NCBI GenBank assembly: GCA_002311345.1
Contig: DCAA01000006.1
Location: 23,519-87,518 of the forward strand
Length of the DNA: 64,000 nt
Reading direction: 5' to 3'
Source: Planctomycetes bacterium UBA1146
GTDB lineage: Bacteria > Planctomycetota > UBA8108 > UBA1146
The position numbers and the translations under genes were made by a program. Position 1 is the first letter of the stretch. Each line of letters starts with the position of its first letter. This document shows positions 17,868 to 26,000 of this stretch, one piece after another. The notes beneath the pieces were generated by a model, which searched no databases, was not told the DNA's origin, and saw only the letters and a list, made by a program, of their open reading frames with translations.

Positions 17868-18842
17868 TCACTGTTTCAGGATGACGATCGACAACAGCCA
17901 CAGCGCATAGAGCAGCAGCAAGAAGAAGCCGAGACCATTCTGGAGGCGTGGCGATTTCATGGGGACCAGTAGCAGGCAGATCGAAATCGTCATGATGACC
18001 ATCACCACCAGATCCATCTGGATTTCACCGATTCGAATCTCGAGGGGGCTCACGATGGCGGCAGCCCCGACGATGGCGATGAAGTTGAACAGGTTTGATC
18101 CCAGCACGTTTCCGACGGCGATTTCTGAAGACCCCCTGCGGAACGCAGCAAGTGAGGCGAACAGTTCTGGAGCACCGGTGCCTGCTGCGACGATGGTGAG
18201 GCCGATGGTGCTCTCCTTTATGTCGAGCGATTTGGCGAGGGTGATGGCTCCATTGACGAGGAACTCACCTCCTATCCATAGTAGCAGGGTTCCCAGGATC
18301 AGAGACGTTGTCACTTTGAGGGAACTCTCTCCGGTGGTCATCTCATCGACCTCTCGGAGGACTGAGGATTGTTTGCGTCCGGTCCTGTAGATGAGCAGCA
18401 GCAGGATCAAGAAAACGATCTCCAGCACGATTCCTACGCTCCATGTCAGAGTTGATATTCCGTCGGATCTCTGATCGAGGTAGAGAGGGATCAGAAGTGC
18501 CAGTGTCGATAGGACCAGCAATTTTATTTCGAACGATCCGGCCTCGATCCGACTTTGCCGGTTCAAGATGAGTACCAATCCCAGCACCAGTCCGAGATTG
18601 AAAATGTTGGAACCGACGATGTTGCCGATGGCGAGCCCCGAACTCTGCTCGAACTGAGCGATCACGCAGACGACCAGTTCCGGAAGAGAAGTTCCGGCAG
18701 CGACCACCGTGATTCCTATGAAGAGGGGCGAGACCTTCATCCGTAGAGCAAGGTTTGCGGCCCCGGCGACCAGGAAATCCCCTCCCCAGGCCAGGATCGC
18801 AAGCCCTCCCAGCAGGCTCGCAACCGCCATTAGATTCTCCAC
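17868..18842 (-). CDS. Calcium/sodium antiporter (CaCA family, YrbG-like)
   Basis: A 324-residue inner-membrane cation exchanger with about ten membrane segments and the two inverted alpha repeats that bind the ions: SLPELVVCV with GNIVGSNIFN in the first half and GAPELFASL with GNVLGSNLFN in the second. The family exchanges Ca2+ (or K+/H+ in some members) for Na+. The GTG start at 18842 follows AAAGG; an ATG four codons later is also possible. It is the last gene of a minus-strand run, 10 nt after mlaD. The same neighbourhood of a CaCA antiporter and Mla transporter genes exists in E. coli (yrbG-mlaFEDCB), which supports the call. Confidence 0.92.
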   Translation of the reverse strand: MENLMAVASLLGGLAILAWGGDFLVAGAANLALRMKVSPLFIGITVVAAGTSLPELVVCVIAQFEQSSGLAIGNIVGSNIFNLGLVLGLVLILNRQSRIEAGSFEIKLLVLSTLALLIPLYLDQRSDGISTLTWSVGIVLEIVFLILLLLIYRTGRKQSSVLREVDEMTTGESSLKVTTSLILGTLLLWIGGEFLVNGAITLAKSLDIKESTIGLTIVAAGTGAPELFASLAAFRRGSSEIAVGNVLGSNLFNFIAIVGAAAIVSPLEIRIGEIQMDLVVMVIMTISICLLLVPMKSPRLQNGLGFFLLLLYALWLLSIVILKQ

Positions 18843-18852
18843 CGGTGCCTTT

Positions 18853-19995
18853 CTAGAAGGGGGCGAACAGGATGCTGAAGAAGGCTGTGACCGGTTCCTG
18901 TTCGCGAAGATCCTCGGTGGAGTCGCGCAGCAGGGTCAGGGTTTCTCGGGCATCCTGATACAACTGCTTGTCGGTGATGAGGCTGTACAAGGTACCAGGA
19001 CCGGTTTCGATGGACGAACTGATACTGGCGATGGATGAGACGGCATTATCCAGCTTCGTGGCGAGTTCCTTGTCGTGGAGAATGCGACTGAGTGATCCGG
19101 TGCCGGATTCTGTCAGTTGTTCGGAGGCGGCTCTCCAATTGGCCACGGTATCTCTCCAGGTCTCTTTGAAGGTCGCATCGTTGAGAATCATGCCGGCGAG
19201 ACCATCGGTACCGGTCAGTTTCTCCGTGATCTTGTCGATCCTGTCGACAGCAGTCTCCACTTTTTCACGAGCAACTTGGTCCTTGAACAGCCAGCCTATC
19301 GTGCCCTTTCCGTCGTTGAACTCCTTCATCGCCAGATCGATTCGGCCCAGTACCGACTTGAACTGTTTGTGCTGATCCGAATCTTCCAGGAACAATGATC
19401 CCAGGATTCCATTTCCCTTGGAGAGATTGGTGGTGAGCATTTCCATATTTCTGACCGTGGTCAGGAAATTTTCCTTTGCCTCTGGGTCCTTCAGGAGACC
19501 GCCGAAGATGCCCTCTCCGGAGTCGAGTGCGGTCAGCAAACTATCGAGTGAAGCCAGGCCGTGCTCGATCCGCTCTCGATTTTCCCCCAGGATCTTGCCC
19601 ACCATGCCCAGTATGTCTCCTTCGGATTTCCCCCTCAGATTATCGATGGGGACCAGATCCCCTGTCCCCGGATCGTAGTGGAGGTAGGAACCACCCAGGG
19701 CACTTGCGGGCTTGACCAGGAAGGTGTGATCTTCTCGTGGACTGAGATCGCTGCTCAATTTGATACGCACGAGGGCGCGTCCACGATCCTGTTGCAGTTC
19801 GATCTTGTCGACGGCACCTGCCCTGAGGCCCCGGACCCGTACCGGATCACCGGGTCCCAGTCCTCCCACGTTCTCGAATCCGATCTCGAGTATCAGATCG
19901 GATCCGGTCGGGAACTGTCGCAAGTAAAAGGTGAGTGCCCCGACCAGCGCCAGTGAGGCCAGAAAAATGACTCCGACGATGAAATCTCTTGTCAT
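18853..19995 (-). CDS. mlaD: MlaD-type MCE-domain lipid-transport protein
   Basis: A 380-residue protein with an N-terminal membrane anchor (about residues 6-24) and an MCE domain (about 32-115: GDPVRVRGLRAGAVDKIEL, then the ALGGSYLHY strand). MlaD forms a periplasmic hexamer on the MlaFE transporter and passes phospholipids between the membranes. The remaining 250 residues are helical and contain recurrent FGGLLKDPE, LGSLFLED, IGWLFKDQ and AGMILNDA segments, a tether-like repeat typical of longer MCE proteins. Its ATG overlaps the mlaF stop by 4 nt. E. coli MlaD is about 180 residues, so this one is twice as long and may bridge a greater distance. Confidence 0.9.
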   Translation of the reverse strand: MTRDFIVGVIFLASLALVGALTFYLRQFPTGSDLILEIGFENVGGLGPGDPVRVRGLRAGAVDKIELQQDRGRALVRIKLSSDLSPREDHTFLVKPASALGGSYLHYDPGTGDLVPIDNLRGKSEGDILGMVGKILGENRERIEHGLASLDSLLTALDSGEGIFGGLLKDPEAKENFLTTVRNMEMLTTNLSKGNGILGSLFLEDSDQHKQFKSVLGRIDLAMKEFNDGKGTIGWLFKDQVAREKVETAVDRIDKITEKLTGTDGLAGMILNDATFKETWRDTVANWRAASEQLTESGTGSLSRILHDKELATKLDNAVSSIASISSSIETGPGTLYSLITDKQLYQDARETLTLLRDSTEDLREQEPVTAFFSILFAPF

Positions 19996-20789
19996 GATAG
20001 ACCGCTCTCTTCCTTGTCTGGCTGGTCGGGCTCGAGTTGCTCGCTCGTCTCGCGGCCCAGTGGGCCTTCGACCAGTCCGTGAATGAATTGCTGTACTGCT
20101 GGATCGCTGGATTCCTGGATCTCATGTGAATTGCCGAGAGCGATCACCTTGCCTGCATGGAGCAAGGCGATGCGGTCGGCGACTTCGAAGGCGGAACGCA
20201 TGTCGTGGGTCACCACCACCTGTGTGATCCCCGTTCCGTGAAGTTTCTGGATGAGGCCATTGATGATGCTCGATGAGATCGGGTCGAGACCTGAAGTGGG
20301 TTCGTCGTGGAGCAAGATCTCCGGATGGCCGATGAGGGCACGGGCCAGTCCAGCGCGTTTTCTCATGCCACCCGAGATCTCGGAGGGCATTTTGTCACCA
20401 TGCCCGTCCAGTTCGATTTCCGACAGGACCTCCTCGACTCGCTCCTGGATCTCCTTTTCCTTCATGGAGTGACGCTCACGAAGAGGAAGTCCGACGTTGT
20501 CAGCGATGGAGAGCCAGTTGAGCAGGGCCCCGTCCTGGAACAGATAACCGATCCTGCTGCGAATCTCGAGCAGAGCCGCCTGATGGCGAGCCGAGATCTC
20601 CTGGCCCAGTACCTCCACCCGGCCTTGATCGGCGGTCATCAGACCGACGATGTGTCTCAGGGTGACGCTCTTTCCGGTGCCGGAGCGTCCCAGGATGACC
20701 AGTGTTTCTCCCTGCTTTACCTCCAGGTCGAGTCCATCGAGGATCGTTCTACCACCGAGTTTCTTGTGGACATTTTCGAGGCGGATCAT
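19992..20789 (-). CDS. mlaF: MlaF-type ABC transporter ATP-binding protein
   Basis: The ATPase of the Mla lipid transporter, 265 residues. It has Walker A GRSGTGKS, a Q-loop (LFQDGALLNWLSI, the Mla/TTG2 form), the signature SGGMRKRAGLARALIG, Walker B ILLHDEPTSGLDP and the switch histidine VVVTHD. The SGGMRKR and FQDGALF-like motifs separate MlaF from other ABC ATPases. The C-terminal 30 residues beyond the fold are acidic. The ATG at 20789 overlaps the mlaE stop by 4 nt; frames extending further upstream lie in mlaE and are not used. mlaB (STAS) and mlaC are not next to it. Confidence 0.93.
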   Translation of the reverse strand: MIRLENVHKKLGGRTILDGLDLEVKQGETLVILGRSGTGKSVTLRHIVGLMTADQGRVEVLGQEISARHQAALLEIRSRIGYLFQDGALLNWLSIADNVGLPLRERHSMKEKEIQERVEEVLSEIELDGHGDKMPSEISGGMRKRAGLARALIGHPEILLHDEPTSGLDPISSSIINGLIQKLHGTGITQVVVTHDMRSAFEVADRIALLHAGKVIALGNSHEIQESSDPAVQQFIHGLVEGPLGRETSEQLEPDQPDKEESGLS

Positions 20790-21598
20790 GACAGAAAACT
20801 CCAGGAGATGTAGTAGCCCAGGATGATGACGAGAAGGAATGAGACGACCACTGATCTTCGAGCGGCCTGACCGACACCCGTGGCTCCGCCTCGGGTGAGG
20901 AGACCCTGAGTACAACCAACGGTGGCGATGGTGATGCCGAACACGACCGACTTGAGCATCCCGGTGAACACATCCCGAAATTCCAGGCTCTCGAGTGCAT
21001 CGGTGCGATATGCCAGCCACCCGACATCGAACTGGGAATTGGCGACCAGGCTACCTCCGAGGATTCCGATGAATGCCGCGAAGATGGTCATCACCGGAGT
21101 CACGAGAGTGAGAGCCACCATGCGTGGCAGCACCAGAAAGCGAATGGGGGGGATCGACATGATGCGAAGTGCGTCGATCTCCTCGGAGATCTTCATCGTG
21201 CCAATTTCTGCTGCGATTCCACTGCCGAGACTTGCGGTGAGGATGAGAGCGGTCATGAAGGGACCCATCTCGCGTATCATCGAGACGGCAACGATCGGCC
21301 CGATGAGACTTTCCTGCCCCAGCTCCTCCAGCGAATTACCGCCATTGAGCGCCAGGATCATACCGGTGAAGAGGGCGACCACGGAGGTGACGAGAAAAGA
21401 CCCGATGCAGTAGCTGTAGCACAGATCGAGACTGTCACGGATCCGTCGGCGACTGAACAAGAAGGGCGTGTTCAACATCGTCCGGACGAGGAGGACCAGA
21501 CCAAATCCGGTGGAATCAGCGCTACGCCGAAGGAAAGACAAGAGGGGAGCGATGTAGCGACCGATGAACACTCCCAGTTTCTCGACCAAACTTCTCAT
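20786..21598 (-). CDS. mlaE: MlaE-type ABC transporter permease
   Basis: The membrane subunit of the Mla transporter, 270 residues with five or six membrane segments. Family landmarks are the conserved REMGPFMTALILTASLGSGIAAEIGTM region split by the cytoplasmic coupling helix, then EEIDALRIMSIPPIRFLVLPR, and GVTKGA-like GGATGVGQAARRSVV near the end. The start at 21598 is chosen because GGAG lies just upstream; an alternative ATG at 21643 adds 15 residues. The gene is coupled to mlaF. An 88-nt gap separates it from the aromatic-repeat lipoprotein gene upstream, so the mla genes may either share that transcript or have their own promoter. Confidence 0.92.
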   Translation of the reverse strand: MRSLVEKLGVFIGRYIAPLLSFLRRSADSTGFGLVLLVRTMLNTPFLFSRRRIRDSLDLCYSYCIGSFLVTSVVALFTGMILALNGGNSLEELGQESLIGPIVAVSMIREMGPFMTALILTASLGSGIAAEIGTMKISEEIDALRIMSIPPIRFLVLPRMVALTLVTPVMTIFAAFIGILGGSLVANSQFDVGWLAYRTDALESLEFRDVFTGMLKSVVFGITIATVGCTQGLLTRGGATGVGQAARRSVVVSFLLVIILGYYISWSFLS

Positions 21599-21659
21599 CC
21601 TGCTCCATCCCCGCGGCCGTGGTCGGCCGTTCCCCAGTTGCAAGATCTGCGATCAACTT

Positions 21660-21679
21660 ACCTCCGCGAGACGGGAGGT
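21660..21679 (-). terminator. Hairpin between the lipoprotein gene and mlaE
   Basis: ACCTCC and GGAGGT form a 6-bp stem around an 8-nt loop, 7 nt past the stop of the upstream gene. There is no U-tract on the minus strand. It may be a weak or factor-assisted terminator, an RNA-stability element or a chance repeat. Confidence 0.3.
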
Positions 21680-21686
21680 GATCTCC

Positions 21687-23000
21687 TCAGAGAGAAATGT
21701 ACAGGAGACGCCAGCGAGAGTCATCCTGTCGGACGCCTCTCTCTCGTGAGAGAAGTCCACCCAGGACCGAGAAACCACCTTGTTCGGTGCCGCTTTCGGC
21801 GGTCAAGAGCCCCCAGAGAAGTTCCAGACCCCAGTAGTCTTGCTCCTGGCGCCATCGAAGGATTTGCCAGGCGCGCGAATGAGACCAGGAGATCCCGTCC
21901 TGGTCATCGAAGGGGAGGATCGCCGGGGCAGATCCTGTCTTGCGTCCACTGGCATCGGTCTCCCATCGTGCCAGCGGCCACAGCAGATAATTCGATCTCT
22001 TGCCTCGCTCGGGATCCTCATCGGTGATGCTGCGCCAGATAGGAAAGAGACGCCGTACTTCTCGGCGCCGACCCGCCGCCTGCTGATCTTCCCACTGCCA
22101 GATGGGCCACAGGAAGAAGCCACTGCTGAGACCGGGTCGCTCATGTCTTCCCCAGATGGGGTAGAACTCGAGACGAGTCCATTCCCCCTTCCGTTTCCCG
22201 ATGGTCCAGGGCAGCAGTGACCAACTCGATGTCTCGCTCCGAGAATCATGTTCTTCGGTCCATAGCGGGTAGAGGATCGTTCTTGCGATTCGAGATTTCG
22301 ATTCGATCTTGCCATAGAAGGGCCACAGCCACCTGGAGATGGTTGGATTGTCCGTATCGAGTTGAGTTCTCGTTTGGTGCCAGAAGGGCCACAGGATGTA
22401 GGTGGATTCGTCACGCAATTTTCCATCGCTGGTGAAACCCCGACTGCGGGAATAAAAGGGAAAGACGCGCAGTCCCTGACGAAGAGGACCTTCCTCGATT
22501 TCGACGAAAGGAAACAGCCAGTAGGTGGAGACCTGGTCTCTGTCGCGCAGTCGTGCCCACAGTGGGAACAGGACGAAGTCGATCCGATCCTTTCCCAGGA
22601 TCCCCTTGATGGTTCCACCGAGCGGGGCAAATGCGAAGTAGTTCCCTTCTTCATCGTCGAATCCCCACAGGAAAAAGGGCAGCAAGAAGCCATCGATATC
22701 CTCGCTCCCATCGGTATGGGTGTAGGCCATCCGGTGGTAGAGGGGGATGAACCAGGTCTCCCGGACCCGCTCCTCGATTCGGTCGCGAAAGAAGGGGTAG
22801 AGCACCCGAATTTCTTCGCTATCGGGCGTCTTGCTATGAGAGAAGAAGGGCCAGAAGTGTTCCGATTCCCGCACGATTCCGCCAGCAAGTTGTTCGCTGC
22901 GTTCGATGTAAAAGGGAGGAAGCCCCCGATCGGCATCGACTGGGGTTACGCATCCTGAGACCAGGGTGCTGCAAAAGATGGTCGCCAGCAAGATCCTCAT
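21687..23000 (-). CDS. Lipoprotein with aromatic (WPF/YPL) beta repeats
   Basis: No named family that I recognise. The 437-residue product from the ATG at 23000 has a lipoprotein signal ending LVSGC (Cys17). The mature part is built from irregular repeats of about 20-40 residues, each centred on a short aromatic-proline strand such as FWPFFS, LYPFF, FIPLYH, LLPFFLW, LFPLWAR, VFPFYSR, LWPFWH, LYPLW and FYPIWG, with charged turns between. This pattern suggests an antiparallel beta-sheet or propeller-like protein at the outer membrane. Its start overlaps the stop of the PQQ/CBM9 gene by 4 nt, so the two should be made together. No catalytic motif is visible. Confidence 0.65.
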   Translation of the reverse strand: MRILLATIFCSTLVSGCVTPVDADRGLPPFYIERSEQLAGGIVRESEHFWPFFSHSKTPDSEEIRVLYPFFRDRIEERVRETWFIPLYHRMAYTHTDGSEDIDGFLLPFFLWGFDDEEGNYFAFAPLGGTIKGILGKDRIDFVLFPLWARLRDRDQVSTYWLFPFVEIEEGPLRQGLRVFPFYSRSRGFTSDGKLRDESTYILWPFWHQTRTQLDTDNPTISRWLWPFYGKIESKSRIARTILYPLWTEEHDSRSETSSWSLLPWTIGKRKGEWTRLEFYPIWGRHERPGLSSGFFLWPIWQWEDQQAAGRRREVRRLFPIWRSITDEDPERGKRSNYLLWPLARWETDASGRKTGSAPAILPFDDQDGISWSHSRAWQILRWRQEQDYWGLELLWGLLTAESGTEQGGFSVLGGLLSRERGVRQDDSRWRLLYISL

Positions 23001-26000
23001 CGGTCCAACCGGACGGGTAGCATCAGATCGGGGCAGCATCCTTCCCAGATCCGGTCGAGATCCCTGTGCAGAACCATCCCCGGAGTGAGAGCGAGATACT
23101 TGGTCGCGCCGCTGCCTGTATCATCGTCGGTGACGGCGATGCCGATTCTCATACGCATACCTGGCCAGGGTACGAAATCATCTTCACCTCTCTGTTCAGC
23201 GATGCCCTTCCATGGGATTGTCATCTCGTAAACTGCTCCCGTTCCATCGGCTTTGCGAACCACGATGTGTTCCCCTTCTGGTCCATCTTCATCCTCATCC
23301 CTGAAGGGGGGAGGATCTTCTCCTGACTCATCTGTTTCTCCCTCCTCGGGAACCGGCTGAGGCCGCGGAGGTACGAAGGCCAGGGTCAACACCTGATCAT
23401 CGCTACGTGGCCGAACCCCTCCATCGCCTTTCGTATCGAGTACAAGGATCAGGCAATCACCGATCCACCTCTTTGCGTCTCGGTCGTGGCTGGTGGTGTT
23501 ATCGTCATCGATGTCCACGGCAATATGCAGCCCTTCTTCAGACCAGCCGAGGAAAACTCGACCGGAGAGGTCTGCCCGGTCTTGCCAGGGGATCCGTGGT
23601 TCGCCCGGCCCCTGTAGCCCCCGGATGAAGCGTGGCCTCTCGAGCGGAATGCCACGGGTAGCATTCCACGGCTCATCCAGTGATCCGTCGATGATGGGTG
23701 CGACCTGCATCCTGGCAATCTGGTGATCCTTTCGTGCCTCCAGGGCTTGTTGTCGCGCTGCTCCTTCGAGCATCCAACTGGCTGTGGCTCGCTGCAGCGG
23801 ATCCATGTTCAGATCGAGGATCGTACGCTCGATCAAGTCGATGGCCTTGTGCGACTCCTGCAAGTCGAGCAATCGAACGGCCTCATCTTTCCAGTTGGTT
23901 GACTCTTGCAGGGATTTCCACGCCGTGATCTCTCGCTTACGTGCCGTGACAGAACGGAAACCTGCTGCACCACGGGATGAAACGGTGAAAAGCGTATCGC
24001 CGACCACTGATGCATGGTGGAGCCGGCCGAGCGGTTTGATGTGGTCCGTCACTTCCTGGATTCCCTGGCGTGAGGTGAGCGGGGTACCGGTCGATCGATC
24101 GAGTATGGTCACCTCGCCCCGAAGTCGATCGGCCACCACGACCCAGTCTCCACGAGGCTGGAGATTCACCGAGTCATAGGCAGGAGCCAGTTGGTGCGTC
24201 CACTCCAGTTCCGCTTCCGGGATCGCCAGTAGAGACAGCCCGAGTGTCGATCTCAGTTTCAGTATGGTCCTCTTCTGGAAATCGCCGCACACCAGCAGTA
24301 GTTCATCTGCATCGATCTGGAGTGCCGTGATTCGACGACGTTCTTCGGAGAGGTGGCGTTGCCAGCCTACCTTTCCCGTCTTCATGTCGAGTCCGAGCAG
24401 GGTGGGTCGATCCGCCCTCCAGTACAACTCGCATACCAGTTGATCTTCCGAGGGTGAGGGGTGCATTTGCGAGATGATGTGGGGCAGGTCCGTGGTCCAC
24501 AGGGTCTCTCCGTCATCGGAGTATCGACTCACGTTACCGCCTTCGAGCGCCACGATGAATCCCCCCGGAACCAACACAGGAGTCGAAGCGAGAGAAGCTG
24601 CTGCCTCCTCCAGTTTCAGCTGCTGGAGAATCTCACCATCCTCCATCGAGCGCAGTTCGACCATGTCAGGGATTGCATACCCGATGAGCAGTCGTTCATC
24701 CCGGATCACCGGGTCATCGAGCAGAGCACCCCTTCGAGGTTGCGTCCACAGTCTCTGGCCGCTTCTGGCATCGAAGGCGATGATGCGTTGATCTTCGGTG
24801 ACGGTGATCAGGGTCCCTGCACCCGCACACGATTGCGCGATACGAATCTCCTGATCCGGAAGATCATCATCGGATCGGATCCGGTGACTCCAGGCAACAA
24901 CGCCATCCTCGAGTTGCAATCTCCAGATCTTGGTTCGATCGTGGAAGATCAGACCTGTGTCATCGATGTGAACAGGTGCAGAAGGAAGATCTCTGCGTGA
25001 AAGGATGATGCTTCCTCTGATCTCGATCGGGTCTCGATTCAGATCAGTTCTCCACAACAGAACACCGTCGCGTGAGTCCAACAGTTGCGCAGATGAGCTG
25101 GTGAGGATCAACACACGCGAGTCATCCTCGAAATGCTCGTTGCCAGAGAGGGGCCAGATCTCACTGGAGCGAGTCTGACCCAGTTCCAGTCTGCCACTCC
25201 AGGCACGATGAAGTGGAAGGCCCGGGTGGTTTCTGCGGACTTCAGGCAGTTTCGTGATTTCGTTGCGCAATTGCTGAAGTCGTTCCCCGAGGGTGACCGT
25301 TCGCTCGATTCCATCGATGATCCGGGTCATGGGACGGTCTCCATCGGATCTATTCAGTTGTTCGATCTGATCGATGGCTTGTCTCAGGCGTCCCTGTTCA
25401 CGCAGAACTTCACATCGCCTCAGTTTTCCGATCACGGCCTCGTCGCTATCCGGCTCACGAACGATCAACAGGTCGATCTGGTGGAGGCAGCGGTCCAGAT
25501 CCCCGATGCGGTAATAGGCTTCGGCAGCTTCCAGTCGCGCATTTCTTCCGGTAGCGCAGCCAGGTCGCATCAGAGCCAGAGTTTGCCAGCGAGCAGGTGA
25601 AGGAAAGTCTGCCAGTTCTCTGGCCTCAGCGACAGCGCGGACCTCACGCTGGGCAACTCTCTGCGGGCCCCCGGCGGCTCGATCCAGTTCTAGTAACAGG
25701 TGAGTGAAGGCGGCCTCTGCTGGCACCCAACTGTTGTTTCGAGATTCGACCAGTGTAGTCGCGAGTAGACGGGGCGATTCATCCAGCATCCTTGTGCAGA
25801 TCAGGGTGGCACAGCCCAGTGCTCCGGCACGCAGCGAATGAACCGCACGCTGCCAGCCAGATGCGATTCGATCTGGCGGGTGCGATTCGGCACCGATGAG
25901 AGCGGATTCCAGCAAGAACCTCTCGGTCTCGGGGAGCACCAGATCGGAGCGTTCCAGTCGAAGCTCCACGGTCCGGCGTAGAGCTTCCTGCTGGGGCGAG

